Shown piece by piece: positions 1 to 8,732 of a stretch of DNA of 24,448 nucleotides. Location: NCBI GenBank assembly GCA_007136585.1, contig SLGR01000229.1, positions 1 to 24,448 on the forward strand, given 5' to 3'. Origin of the DNA: Candidatus Sumerlaeota bacterium (GTDB lineage: Bacteria; CG03; SLGR01). Made by a program: the position numbers and the translations under genes. Within the stretch, counting starts at the first letter, position 1. Each line of letters starts with the position of its first letter. The notes under the pieces were generated by a model, which ran no database searches, was not told the DNA's origin, and saw only the letters and a program-made list of their open reading frames with translations.

Positions 1-657
1 CTCCCGCAGTATAGCTCTTAGCATCACCATATCATCCGGCACGGTTACCTTTATATTTAAAGGACTCCCCTCCACAAAGCAGGGATGTATCCCGGCCTCC
101 TCCGCCACTGAAGAGGAGTCCGTATGATCTGCTCCGCTTTTCCTCTCATATGCCTCAAGTATCTGCCGCCTCCTGTACCCCTGCGGGGTCTGCACAATAA
201 ACACTTTCCCCCGGTCCACTCTTCTCAGTTTTCCCTCAACCTCCATTATTTTTACAGTTGATACCGGGTTCAAAGCCGGAACGGCGGAACCTTTTTCAAT
301 CATAGTTTTTATAACCCTGTCCACGAGCTCCCCCCGGCAGGCGGCCCTGGCCGCGTCATGAATAAGGACATACTCCGCCGAAGAGGCGTAAAGCGCCTTG
401 AGCACAGATTCCGGGCGGGTCTGCCCGCCCTCTATGATATCAACCTCATGCGGTATAGAAGCCTTAACTCTGAACTCCTCTGTATCTCTTCCGGGAGGAG
501 AGGTCAGTATAACCCTCCCTACAGCCCTGTTACTCAGAAATACGGAGCAGGCAATCCCGGCAAGGGTCTTTCCCTCTATACGTTCGGCCTGCTTCAGGGA
601 CCCGAACCTGGCTCCCGACCCCGCACCCATAACAAGAGCGTCAATTGACCCGGGCAA
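1..657 (-). CDS. ispD: 2-C-methyl-D-erythritol 4-phosphate cytidylyltransferase (IspD), C-terminus cut by window edge
   Basis: Transfers CMP from CTP to methylerythritol phosphate in the cytosolic MEP isoprenoid pathway. Seen in the translation: an N-terminal nucleotide-binding loop GAGSGARFGSLKQ, then GGQTRPESV, HDAARAAC, QTPQGY and a C-terminal NIKVTVPDD, which is the IspD order. About 219 codons are present against a usual 220-240, so only a few C-terminal residues should be missing. I start it at a TTG at 657-655 because GGGAGG lies seven bases upstream; the next in-frame ATG would fall inside the nucleotide-binding loop. It overlaps the end of the PIN/TRAM gene by 17 bases, indicating translational coupling. 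The order radA, PIN/TRAM protein, ispD resembles the Bacillus radA-yacL-ispD neighbourhood (family knowledge). IspF would be expected next, outside the window. Confidence 0.92.
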   Translation of the reverse strand, partial: MPGSIDALVMGAGSGARFGSLKQAERIEGKTLAGIACSVFLSNRAVGRVILTSPPGRDTEEFRVKASIPHEVDIIEGGQTRPESVLKALYASSAEYVLIHDAARAACRGELVDRVIKTMIEKGSAVPALNPVSTVKIMEVEGKLRRVDRGKVFIVQTPQGYRRRQILEAYERKSGADHTDSSSVAEEAGIHPCFVEGSPLNIKVTVPDDMVMLRAILRE

Positions 658-1621
658 AGACCATCCTCCCGGAAGGTTTCTGGAGAACCGTTGAAACAGT
701 TACCTCCACCTTGCTTCCTATGTAGTTCTTTCCACCGTCAACCACAACCATTGTTCCGTCTTCCAGGAACCCCACCCCCTGGTCGCGGTCACGCCCGCGT
801 TTCAGGATGAAAATCTCCACCGCCTCGCCCGGAAGAAGCTTGGCTTTAAGCGCGTTTGCCAGCTCATTTACGTTAAGAACCTCAACCCCCTGGGCCCGCG
901 CCACTTTATTGAGGTTAAAATCACAGGTTACAAGTTTTGCCTTAAGCTCCTGGCAGAGTTTTATAAGTTTGGCGTCCGTCTGCTCTATATCGGGATAATC
1001 CTTCTGGTATATCTTACAGGATATTTTTTTATTTTCTCTCATTTCGTTAACTATATCCAGCGCGCGGCGCCCGCGTTTTCTTTTCTCATCATCAGGAGAA
1101 TCGGCCGAGGTCTGCAGCTCGGCAAGCACGGGAGAAGGAATAACAAGGGTCCCTTCAAGAAAACCGCAGTTTCCTATGTCAATCAGCCTGGAATCTATGA
1201 TAGACGAAGTATCTACTACCTTGATCTGCGCATCAGAGAGGCTTCGGCTGGTAAGGCTGAACTCCCTGTCCAGAAGATCCAGCTCGTCTTTTTTTCTCAG
1301 GGCTATAAGCATCCCCATATAGGCAAAGACCACACTCATCATAAGGCTGTATCTCTCAAAAGCCCCGGTAACGGGCGGCGAATCAAATAGCGCCGGGATC
1401 ACGTACTTTAAAAAACTTGCCGCTATAAGCCCGAGAAGGAGACCCATAAAACCCGCCACCAGGTCGTCAAGGCGCACACTCTGTATTAAAAGCTCCGCGG
1501 CTATAACCAGCACCGCCACAGCCGTTCCTATAAGTATACCTTTACCGTCGGGAGAAATCTGGAAGTATCCTATGACGGGTCCCGCTATTACAACTATAAG
1601 TCTCGCTATATAAATAAACAT
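641..1621 (-). CDS. YacL-like PIN/TRAM domain membrane protein
   Basis: 326 aa. Residues 1-110 hold about four hydrophobic segments separated by short polar turns. Next comes a PIN nuclease fold with the expected acidic residues: Asp in KVVDTSSIID, Glu in PVLAELQ, Asp in EQTDAKL and Asp in TCDFNLN. A C-terminal TRAM-like beta module (about 265-326) ends in VFARVN. Known relatives are Bacillus YacL-type proteins, whose PIN domain is thought to cut RNA or DNA at the membrane; the substrate is unknown. It starts at ATG 1621, 42 bases after radA, and overlaps ispD by 17 bases. The gene disA, which sits between radA and yacL in Bacillus, is absent here. Family assignment is secure; the cellular role is not. 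Confidence 0.88.
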   Translation of the reverse strand: MFIYIARLIVVIAGPVIGYFQISPDGKGILIGTAVAVLVIAAELLIQSVRLDDLVAGFMGLLLGLIAASFLKYVIPALFDSPPVTGAFERYSLMMSVVFAYMGMLIALRKKDELDLLDREFSLTSRSLSDAQIKVVDTSSIIDSRLIDIGNCGFLEGTLVIPSPVLAELQTSADSPDDEKRKRGRRALDIVNEMRENKKISCKIYQKDYPDIEQTDAKLIKLCQELKAKLVTCDFNLNKVARAQGVEVLNVNELANALKAKLLPGEAVEIFILKRGRDRDQGVGFLEDGTMVVVDGGKNYIGSKVEVTVSTVLQKPSGRMVFARVN

Positions 1622-1663
1622 AATTCTCTACCTCGCAATATTAACTGCTCCAACCTTAATCCC

Positions 1664-3004
1664 TCAGCCTCCGTCGGAAGCGATGATCTCCTTGATCCGG
1701 GAGAGCTGATCTATAAAAATTATCTCCGCCTGCTGCCTTTTTATCTTCCCGCTGCTTCCGGGAATTACAACCGACTTAAACCCGTTCCTGGAAGCGAAAG
1801 CATACCTCTCGGCGGCATCCCGGAGACGGCGAACCTCACCCCCCAGCCCAAGTTCACCCATAAAAACCATATTACCAGGGACCGCTATTCCGGATATTCC
1901 AGAATAAAGGGCAGTTACGGCCGCAAGATCAGCCGAACGCTCCTGAAGACGGGTAACCCCGCTTACGTTCATGTATATATCCATACCAGAAGCCTTTGCC
2001 CCCAGGTACTTTTCCGCCACCGCTGAAAGCATAAGAAGTCGCTCCCTGGAGAAACCGCTCGTGCGACGGAGAGGGTATTCAAAGTAACTTGGGGAGAGAA
2101 GAGCCTGTATCTCAGCTGTCACAACCCTTTTTCCGGATTTCACGCAGCAGTATGCCCTTCCGGGAATAACCCGGTTCCTCATACCCGCGTCGGCCCCAGG
2201 GTTCTCCGCTTCCGTAAGCCCCCGGCTCCCCAGGGAAAGAAGAAGAAAATCCCCGCAGGAACCAAACCGGTTCTTAACCGCCGAAACTACTCTCTCGTTC
2301 CCGTCACCGGGTTCAATATAAAGGACCGCGTCAACCATATGCTCAAGAAGCTTAGGACCGGCCATATCACCCTGCTTGGTTATCTGCCCCGAGAGGAAAA
2401 AAACCGAAGAACTGTTCTTGGCCAGCGCGGTTATTTTCTGTCCGCTCAGTTTAACCTGTTTTACGGTCCCGGGGGCCCCCCCGCCGGAAGGATCGGCAAC
2501 GGCCTGGACCGAATCAACAAATACGGCCTCCGGGGAGAGTTTTCCGGCAAGGATCCTCAGGTTCTCCAAGTTTCCCGAACCCAGGACGGTTATATTCTCA
2601 CCGTTTATTTTCAGCCGATCAGCGTGTATCTTTATCTGTGAGGGGCTCTCTTCTCCGCTTACATAAAGAACCTTTTTTCCCGAAGAAGCCATCTTTCCGG
2701 CAATCTGCAGGAAAAGAGTGCTCTTACCCACTCCCGGAGGCCCTCCGAGCAGTATGACCTCTCCGGGGACAACACCTCCTCCGAGCAGCCTGTCCAAACC
2801 CGGAATGCCGGTCTTTATCCTCTCCCGGGAAGAGACCTTGACCCTGGAGAGGGTCTCGGCCCCCGCGTCAAGAAGACCTTCAGATGATGAGGGTTCCTGC
2901 CCGAACTCTCCGGACTCCGTGTAAGTGTCCCACTCCCCGCAGGAAGGGCATTTTCCCAGCCACTTCATTGAGACACGGCCGCACTCGGCGCACTCAAAAG
3001 ACAC
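1664..3004 (-). CDS. radA: DNA repair protein RadA (Sms)
   Basis: 446 aa, close to the usual 450-460. RadA is a RecA-like ATPase that promotes branch migration during recombination. Visible order: a four-Cys zinc finger at residues 5-22 (C-x2-C ... C-x2-C), Walker A GGPPGVGKST at 87-96, a Walker B-like VFVDSVQAV near 161-169, the RadA-specific KNRFG at 244-248, and a C-terminal Lon-like domain from about residue 270 containing SGMDIYMNVSG and GELGLGGEVR. The start is a GTG whose first base pair overlaps the mlaD TAG stop by one base. The sequence shows every diagnostic RadA motif, with no truncation or odd substitution. Coding with the lipid transporter genes upstream and the PIN/TRAM protein downstream suggests one transcript. 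Confidence 0.97.
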   Translation of the reverse strand: MSFECAECGRVSMKWLGKCPSCGEWDTYTESGEFGQEPSSSEGLLDAGAETLSRVKVSSRERIKTGIPGLDRLLGGGVVPGEVILLGGPPGVGKSTLFLQIAGKMASSGKKVLYVSGEESPSQIKIHADRLKINGENITVLGSGNLENLRILAGKLSPEAVFVDSVQAVADPSGGGAPGTVKQVKLSGQKITALAKNSSSVFFLSGQITKQGDMAGPKLLEHMVDAVLYIEPGDGNERVVSAVKNRFGSCGDFLLLSLGSRGLTEAENPGADAGMRNRVIPGRAYCCVKSGKRVVTAEIQALLSPSYFEYPLRRTSGFSRERLLMLSAVAEKYLGAKASGMDIYMNVSGVTRLQERSADLAAVTALYSGISGIAVPGNMVFMGELGLGGEVRRLRDAAERYAFASRNGFKSVVIPGSSGKIKRQQAEIIFIDQLSRIKEIIASDGG

Positions 3005-4284
3005 TATTTTATCTCCACCTCCAGCCCTCCGCGCATCCTTCTCTCATCAAGAATATCCTCCCCGAAAAAGACTGCGTTTATGAACCCGGCGAGTTTGAGC
3101 CTGGCCCCCACTCTCATCCAGGGTCTCTCGCGGTTGAAATCAAAAATAGAACCCTCAAACTCTATAAACTCCGATGCTCTCCACCTGGCTCCTACCCCTC
3201 CTGATGATCTTATAGCCCCCCCGTATATATCAAGGGGGCCCAGCCCTTTCCCGGCAAGAAGTGTAAGAGAATTTCTTCTCTCTCCGGCAAAAACCGAATC
3301 GCTGTCGGGTCCGATATTCTCCAGCCCCACCGAGAAATACCTCCCCCGGGATGCCCGGCGCAGGGTAAGAACCCCGGAGCTTATGAACTCCTCGTCGGTA
3401 AGATCATAATAAGTCCCGGCCTCTACTGAACTCTCAAACCCTCCGAACCTCCCGGCGGCCTCCCGCAGCTCCAGAGAAACAGCGTGGATACTCTCTATCG
3501 TTTCCCCGACCTGTCTCTCCACTTCCGGGGATGTTATAAATTTACCGGCCGCACCTCGGCCGGACCTGATCTCACCGAGAACTGCCTGAAGTTCATCCAT
3601 CGCCGCGGCGGCTGTCTCAACCCCGGCGCTGACCTTACTTATCTCCTCCCCGGCCCCTGAAACCACCTCCCTGATATCTCCCGCAAGAAGGCTTATATCC
3701 TCAAGGACCCGGGCAAGGTTTTTACCTTCATCTCCCAGGGCGCGCTCCAGGGACTGAGAAACGCTCCTTAACCCGGAAGCGGCTCCGGCTACATCTTCTA
3801 TAAGCTCGCCGGGTATATCAAGCTCTTCAATTATTACGGCTATCCTCTCAATAGCGTCCCCGGCCCTGGCCGCCACATCCTCCACAAGGGCCTCGTAATC
3901 TATGGGGCTCTCTCCCTTTATCGTATCCCCGTCTTCAATAAACGGGGCATCCTCCGACCCCTGGGTAAGGCTCATATATGTGCTGCCTATGAGTCCCATC
4001 CTGAGTATCCTGGCCCGGGTATCGCTCCTTATCCTGTACCTGTCTTCGATCCACAAGGTTACCTTTGCCATTCCCTTGTGAAGCCTCATACCGGCCACCC
4101 TCCCTATATCAATCCCTGACATCTTCACCGGGGCTCTCTGGGGCAGATCCGAGACGTTGTCAAATATCACATTAAACCGGTATCCTCTCCGGAGAAACGG
4201 AACATTACCCAGGTTTACCAGAACTATACCCGCGGATACGAGCACAGCAAGAAAAAGAAGCCCCACCTTGGTCTGGGATCTCAT
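3004..4284 (-). CDS. mlaD: MlaD-family MCE protein with beta-rich C-terminal extension
   Basis: 426 aa. It is the periplasmic lipid-binding partner of the MlaE/MlaF ABC transporter encoded just upstream. Residues 7-27 form one hydrophobic N-terminal anchor; an MCE domain follows at about 36-125 (FDNVSDLPQRAPVKMSGIDIG, then a STYMSLTQGS strand). Residues about 130-275 are rich in Ala, Glu and Leu and look helical or coiled-coil. The last 140 residues alternate hydrophobic and polar positions (for example RYFSVGLENIG and DIYGGAIRSSGGVGARWRA), suggesting a series of beta strands. E. coli MlaD is under 200 aa, so the helical and beta parts are extra. The start ATG overlaps the mlaF stop (ATGA); the stop overlaps the radA GTG. 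The MCE assignment is firm; the function of the C-terminal part is inferred. Confidence 0.9.
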   Translation of the reverse strand: MRSQTKVGLLFLAVLVSAGIVLVNLGNVPFLRRGYRFNVIFDNVSDLPQRAPVKMSGIDIGRVAGMRLHKGMAKVTLWIEDRYRIRSDTRARILRMGLIGSTYMSLTQGSEDAPFIEDGDTIKGESPIDYEALVEDVAARAGDAIERIAVIIEELDIPGELIEDVAGAASGLRSVSQSLERALGDEGKNLARVLEDISLLAGDIREVVSGAGEEISKVSAGVETAAAAMDELQAVLGEIRSGRGAAGKFITSPEVERQVGETIESIHAVSLELREAAGRFGGFESSVEAGTYYDLTDEEFISSGVLTLRRASRGRYFSVGLENIGPDSDSVFAGERRNSLTLLAGKGLGPLDIYGGAIRSSGGVGARWRASEFIEFEGSIFDFNRERPWMRVGARLKLAGFINAVFFGEDILDERRMRGGLEVEIK

Positions 4285-5048
4285 AATACACTCTCCTGTC
4301 CGTTCTTTGCCTTCATGGGACCATTCCTGTTGCCTCTTATAAACTGCTTCACGTAAGGATTATCGCTTTTCCTGAAACTTTCGGTATCGTAAGCGGCCAC
4401 GATCTTGCCTTCGTAAAGCAGCCCTATCCTGCTTGAGACCTTGTATGCTGTTTTAAGGTCATGGGTAACTATTACCGAGGTTACATCCAGCTCTTTCTGC
4501 AGCTCCAGGAAAAGATCGCAGACAACATCCGTCGTTATCGGATCAAGCCCGGTAGTCGGCTCGTCGTAAAGAATATATCTGGGACGGGTGGCGATTGCCC
4601 TGGCAAGAGCAACCCGGCGGCGCATTCCTATTGAGAGGCTCTCCGGAAGCTTATCCTCCGTCCCGTCAAGCCCCACCATCTCAAGGTACTTCTTTACCAT
4701 CCGGGATATTTTTTCCCGGCTGTAATCTGTCAGACGCCTCATCCCGAAGGCAACATTATCTCCCACGGTCATACTGTCGAAAAGCGCCCCCCCCTGGAAC
4801 ATCATTCCTATCTGTGTCTGGATCTTATGAAGCTTTTTAGCGGAAAGCTCCGTAATCTCGGTCCCGTCGATATTAATAGTTCCTCCATCAGGCTTCATCA
4901 GCCCCGTAAGGTTTTTCAGAAAGACGCTTTTTCCTTCCCCGGATCCTCCCAGGAGGGTAAATATCTCCCGGTCCATTATATCAATATCCAGGCCGTTTAA
5001 AACCCATTTTCCTGCCAGGTGTTTTTTTAATCCCCTTACACGTATCAT
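4281..5048 (-). CDS. mlaF: ABC transporter ATP-binding protein of MCE lipid transport system (MlaF type)
   Basis: 255 aa ATPase of an inner-membrane MlaFED-type phospholipid transporter. Walker A is GGSGEGKSVFLK (about 34-45), the Q-loop lies in MMFQGGALFDSM, Walker B plus D-loop is YILYDEPTTGLDP, and the switch His is in VIVTHDL. The MlaF-family hallmark GGALFDSMTV after the Q-loop supports lipid transport rather than a generic importer. The ABC signature reads LSIGM, whereas LSGGM is usual in this family: the second Gly is replaced by Ile. The surrounding RRRVALARAIA is normal, so the protein should still be folded. It overlaps mlaE and mlaD by four bases at each end (ATGA junctions), as expected for coupled subunits. 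Confidence 0.95.
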   Translation of the reverse strand: MIRVRGLKKHLAGKWVLNGLDIDIMDREIFTLLGGSGEGKSVFLKNLTGLMKPDGGTINIDGTEITELSAKKLHKIQTQIGMMFQGGALFDSMTVGDNVAFGMRRLTDYSREKISRMVKKYLEMVGLDGTEDKLPESLSIGMRRRVALARAIATRPRYILYDEPTTGLDPITTDVVCDLFLELQKELDVTSVIVTHDLKTAYKVSSRIGLLYEGKIVAAYDTESFRKSDNPYVKQFIRGNRNGPMKAKNGQESVL

Positions 5049-5827
5049 ATTATACCCAATGCGTTAAGCAGGACCGTAAGAAAATAATCCGATACAAGTA
5101 TAAGCACCATTGAAACAACCACCGCGCCGGTAGTGCTCCTTCCCACACCTTCCGCGCCCCCTGAGGTTGTAAGGCCCCTGTAGCAGCTTACCGTAACTAT
5201 TATGAACCCGAAAAAAAACGCTTTTATCAGACCGTGCGCAAAATGCACTATCTGCAGATGCGAGAGGACATCATTTATATAGACGCTCCCCGGTATCTCA
5301 AAGGAGTAGACTGTCACTATATACCCTCCCAGTATCCCTATAAGATCGGCAAACAGAGTAAGGGAGGGAAGCATAATAAGCATTGATATAAAAAGCGGGG
5401 TTACCAGATACCTCTCGGGGGTCGTTCCAAGGGTATAGAGAGCATCAAGCTGCTCGGATACCCTCATGGTTCCAAGTTCAGCCGTTATGGAAGCCCCTAC
5501 GCGACCGGCCACCACCAGGGCGGTAAGAACAGGGCCCAGTTCAAGGACCATCGTAAAAGATACAAGAGTACCCATAAAAACCGGCTGGTTGAAGAGTTTC
5601 ATAGAGGCCACCCCGCTCTGAAGGGCAAGGACCATCCCAGTAAAAAGCGCGGAGAGCACTACAATCGGAACCGATTCCACCCCCACACGTACCATCTGCT
5701 TGAAAAGGTTGTCCAGCCCATCGGGTTTTCTGAACATCCACCCTGCCACATCGGCAAGCATGATGGCGGCCCCGCCAAGACTGTCAGCTGTTTCCAGTAT
5801 CCTGGTTTTTAAGGAATCAAAGGCCAC
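5045..5827 (-). CDS. mlaE: MlaE-family lipid ABC transporter permease
   Basis: 260 aa, the usual family length. MlaE is the membrane subunit that passes phospholipids between the inner membrane and MCE partners. An N-terminal amphipathic stretch is followed by about five hydrophobic segments. The conserved family core is present: LELGPVLTALVVAGRVGASI, then TAELGTMRVSEQLDAL, and the C-terminal GGAEGVGRSTTGAVV. I use the GTG at 5827, which overlaps the end of alr by 11 bases; an in-frame alternative further in would lose the N-terminal helix. Together with mlaF and mlaD this forms a minimal MlaEFD set; no MlaB or MlaC partner is encoded in the window. The sequence shows no defect. Confidence 0.95.
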   Translation of the reverse strand: MAFDSLKTRILETADSLGGAAIMLADVAGWMFRKPDGLDNLFKQMVRVGVESVPIVVLSALFTGMVLALQSGVASMKLFNQPVFMGTLVSFTMVLELGPVLTALVVAGRVGASITAELGTMRVSEQLDALYTLGTTPERYLVTPLFISMLIMLPSLTLFADLIGILGGYIVTVYSFEIPGSVYINDVLSHLQIVHFAHGLIKAFFFGFIIVTVSCYRGLTTSGGAEGVGRSTTGAVVVSMVLILVSDYFLTVLLNALGII

Positions 5828-6929
5828 GGTATACCCTGGGAACCCTGGAACTTATTCCTGTAAGTATTTCGTAGTTAACAGTACCGCATATCCCGGCAAG
5901 GTCCTCGGCCGTTACAGAGACTCCCCCGGACGACCCCATAAGAACAGCCTCGTCCCCGGTCCTCACACCGGAAGCAGCAGTGACATCAACCATTATCATA
6001 TCCATACATACCCGTCCCACTACAGGACACAGGGTTCCGTTTATTATTACCCCGGCCTTATTTGAAAGCTCCCTTCTGTAACCGTCGGCATACCCCGCGC
6101 AGAGAGTGGCTATAAGAGTTTTACGGGGAGCCTTCCAGGTTCCCCCGTAACTTATCTTTATTCCTCCGGGAACCTCCTTCAGGAATATAACCGCGCTTTT
6201 AAGGGAAAGAACCGGCTTAAACGGGTAATCCTGCCTCCGGACTCCGTCAGGGCAAAGTCCGTAAATCGCAAGGCCGGGGCGTACCATATTAAAACCCGCT
6301 CCAGAAGAAGTAAGCATACCGGCTGTATTAAGCACGTGGATATATCTGGGCGGGGATATTTTCTCCAGCATTCTCCTGAAAATACCCAGCTGCTTTTCAG
6401 TTTCCCGGAGATCCTCTCCCGCGCAGGCGAGGTGCGTAAATACACCCTCGCACTCCGTATGGCTGAAACCTTTGAGATGGTTCCAGTTATCCGCAGCCGT
6501 CTGGGGAGAGATTCCGGTCCTTCCCATACCGGTATCAACCTCAAGATGGAAAAAGACCTTTTTCCCGGAACCTTCGGCAGCTTCCTCAAGCGCTTTCGCC
6601 GCCGCCAGGCTCGCGACAACAGGGGTAAGACCGTATTCAATTATTACCCGGAAGTTCTTAAACGGGTATACAGAACCCAGAACAAGTATAGGGGATTTTA
6701 TGCCGGCTTCTCTCAGCTGCGTCCCCTCTTCTATGGTGGCAACCCCCAGCATTTCCGGGTTTTCAGTCTCAAGGGCCCGCGCGGTCTCAACCGCCCCGTG
6801 ACCATAGGCGTTTGCCTTGACAACAGGCATCACAGCCGCAGGCGAAACAAGCTCCTTTATCTGCCGGTAATTGAAACGCAGGGCGCCAATATCCACCTCC
6901 GCGTACGCGGGTCGCAGCAACCTCTCCAC
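5817..6929 (-). CDS. alr: Alanine racemase
   Basis: 370 aa, typical length. A PLP enzyme that converts L-Ala to D-Ala for peptidoglycan precursors in the cytosol. The PLP lysine is in VVKANAYGHG (about residues 37-46) and the second catalytic base, Tyr, is in ISYGGTW; GYADGYRR and GRVCMDMIMVD are the other conserved family blocks of the C-terminal beta domain. The start is GTG at 6929, four bases after the dnaB TAG stop, with AGGAGA upstream. The adjacency dnaB-alr is found in several phyla (family knowledge). The product connects this replication/translation operon to cell-wall synthesis. Nothing looks truncated. Confidence 0.96.
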   Translation of the reverse strand: MERLLRPAYAEVDIGALRFNYRQIKELVSPAAVMPVVKANAYGHGAVETARALETENPEMLGVATIEEGTQLREAGIKSPILVLGSVYPFKNFRVIIEYGLTPVVASLAAAKALEEAAEGSGKKVFFHLEVDTGMGRTGISPQTAADNWNHLKGFSHTECEGVFTHLACAGEDLRETEKQLGIFRRMLEKISPPRYIHVLNTAGMLTSSGAGFNMVRPGLAIYGLCPDGVRRQDYPFKPVLSLKSAVIFLKEVPGGIKISYGGTWKAPRKTLIATLCAGYADGYRRELSNKAGVIINGTLCPVVGRVCMDMIMVDVTAASGVRTGDEAVLMGSSGGVSVTAEDLAGICGTVNYEILTGISSRVPRVYRGL

Positions 6930-6933
6930 CCGG

Positions 6934-8292
6934 CTACATCTCCTGCCTTTGGGTAATATCCCTGAACCTGGTATACTCCTTAAGAAAAACCATCTTTACA
7001 GTACCTGTAGGTCCGCTCCGCTGCTTCCCTATTATGACCTCAGCCACGTTGTCGTCCGGAACCGCGTCCTGGCCGGAAGCGTAATACGATTTCCGGTAAA
7101 GAAAGAGGACCACGTCGGCATCCTGCTCTATGGCTCCCGACTCCCTAAGATCGGAGAGTCTGGGGCGCGCGTCCCCCGTGCGTTTCTCGGGAGCGCGGCT
7201 GAGCTGAGACATTGCTATAACCGGAACGTCGATCTCCTTGGCAAGAATCTTCAGGCTTCTTGAAACGTAAGATATCTCCTGTTGCCTGCTCTCGAAATCA
7301 GACCCCTTTCCCGGCATAAGCTGTATATAATCCACCAGAACCAGCCCAAGGTCCGGGTATCTCGCCTTTAGGCGCCTGGCGCGGGCCTTCATCTCCAGGG
7401 GGGTTATGGAAGGTGAATCATCAATAAATATTCTGGATTCCTTTATCCTTCCGGCAGCGGTTGTGAGGGCGGCCCATTCGCTGGATCCGATATACCCGTC
7501 TCTTACCCTCTTCATATCCACCTGTGCTTCGGAGCAGAGTATCCTCATAAGAAGTTCCCTTGCGGACATCTCAAGAGAGAAAATACCTACCGGGATATTT
7601 TTCTCAAGCCCGAGGTGCTGGGCTATGTTAAGCCCGAAAGCGGTCTTTCCCATAGCCGGCCTGCCGGCAAGGATTATAAGGTTTCCCCCGTGAAGCCCGG
7701 CAAGCATCTTATCAAGTGTTTTGAACCCCGTGGAAAGGCCGGAAACCTCTCCCTCTCTATTACAGATATCCTCAATGGTCTCTATGGTGTCTTCAACCAT
7801 TCCGGAAAGAGACTTGAAACCTTCGGTAATATTCCTGTTCCGTATGTCAAATACACGCTGCTCAGCCCTGTCCAGGAGAGACTGCGCATTCTCTTCTTCC
7901 GAAAAACTTTCAGCTATCACACCGTGGGATACGTTTATCAGTTCCCTCAGAAGGGCCCGGTCCCTGACTATATCCGCGTAATGTCCCACATTGGCGGTTG
8001 TGGCTACGCTGTCCATAAGCCACTTCAGGTAATCCGAGGAGCCCACTTCCTCGTACTGCTTGAGCTTTTTAAGCTCAGCGGATACTGTTACAAAATCTAT
8101 GGCCTCTCCTTTTTCGAAGAGGGAGACCATTGATTCAAATATTTTTCTGTGGGAGGTCCTGTAGAACGAACCGGGAAGAAGCTTGTCCATAGCCGAATGA
8201 ACGGCGGTCTCATCAATAAGCATAGACCCCAGGACGGCCTGTTCGGCTTCCAGGTCCTGGGGTGGAACCCTTCCCTGGCGGTTATCCGTCAT
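6934..8292 (-). CDS. dnaB: Replicative DNA helicase DnaB
   Basis: 452 aa, the usual size for an intein-free DnaB. The hexameric helicase unwinds DNA at the replication fork and binds primase. Residues 1-110 form the N-terminal helical domain starting with PPQDLEAEQAVLGSML, a linker helix follows (about 115-175), and a RecA-like motor starts near residue 185 with Walker A GRPAMGKT at 210-217, Walker B-like LGLVLVDYIQLM, and the arginine-finger region ESGAIEQDADVVLFLYR. The C-terminal GPTGTVKMVFLKEYTRF is standard. The start ATG overlaps the rplI stop (ATGA). The rplI-dnaB arrangement is one of the most conserved bacterial pairs. Confidence 0.97.
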   Translation of the reverse strand: MTDNRQGRVPPQDLEAEQAVLGSMLIDETAVHSAMDKLLPGSFYRTSHRKIFESMVSLFEKGEAIDFVTVSAELKKLKQYEEVGSSDYLKWLMDSVATTANVGHYADIVRDRALLRELINVSHGVIAESFSEEENAQSLLDRAEQRVFDIRNRNITEGFKSLSGMVEDTIETIEDICNREGEVSGLSTGFKTLDKMLAGLHGGNLIILAGRPAMGKTAFGLNIAQHLGLEKNIPVGIFSLEMSARELLMRILCSEAQVDMKRVRDGYIGSSEWAALTTAAGRIKESRIFIDDSPSITPLEMKARARRLKARYPDLGLVLVDYIQLMPGKGSDFESRQQEISYVSRSLKILAKEIDVPVIAMSQLSRAPEKRTGDARPRLSDLRESGAIEQDADVVLFLYRKSYYASGQDAVPDDNVAEVIIGKQRSGPTGTVKMVFLKEYTRFRDITQRQEM

Positions 8293-8732
8293 TTCTTAAC
8301 CACCCATACCTTGCAGGCGGCTTCAACTTCCGGATGAAGTCTGACAGATGCCTTGTAAACCCCCAGTTTTTTTATCGGCTCTTCTATCTCAATATTTTTT
8401 CTGTCTATATCAAACCCCGCCTCCTGAAGTTTCACTGCTACATCCATCTCGGTAACAGTTCCGAAAAGACGGTCCTCCTCCCCCGCCTCCATCTCAACAG
8501 TAAGAGAAGTCTCCTGTATCCTGGCGGCTGTCTCCAGAGCGGATTCCTTCTCACGCTCCATTTTTTCCTCAATCTGTCTTCTCAGCCCCTCAACCCTGTT
8601 CGCGTACCGGGGCTCATCCGGCCAGGCATACCCCCCGGGGAAAAGATAGTTCCTGGCATACCCCGGCGCCACCTCAACCCTCTCTCCGAAACTCCCAAGT
8701 TTATCAATATCCTTCTTAAGTATCACTTTCAT
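8289..8732 (-). CDS. rplI: 50S ribosomal protein L9
   Basis: 147 aa, the usual length. L9 binds 23S rRNA with its N-terminal domain and reaches over the ribosome surface through a long helix. The N-terminal signature is clear: MKVILKKDIDKLGSFGERVE then APGYARNYLFP. A charged helix occupies about 45-75, and the C-terminal domain has EDRLFGTVTEMDVAVKL. The ATG overlaps the DUF2232 stop by four bases and the TGA overlaps the dnaB start by four bases, so the three are likely translationally coupled. Confidence 0.98.
   Translation of the reverse strand: MKVILKKDIDKLGSFGERVEVAPGYARNYLFPGGYAWPDEPRYANRVEGLRRQIEEKMEREKESALETAARIQETSLTVEMEAGEEDRLFGTVTEMDVAVKLQEAGFDIDRKNIEIEEPIKKLGVYKASVRLHPEVEAACKVWVVKK

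Noticed and set aside
1622-1663. Gene for DisA between radA and the PIN/TRAM gene, as in Bacillus
   Set aside because: Only 42 bases separate the two genes; there is no room and no remnant.
6336-6956. 206-codon plus-strand frame
   Set aside because: Antisense of alr; no domain, and no ribosome-binding site.
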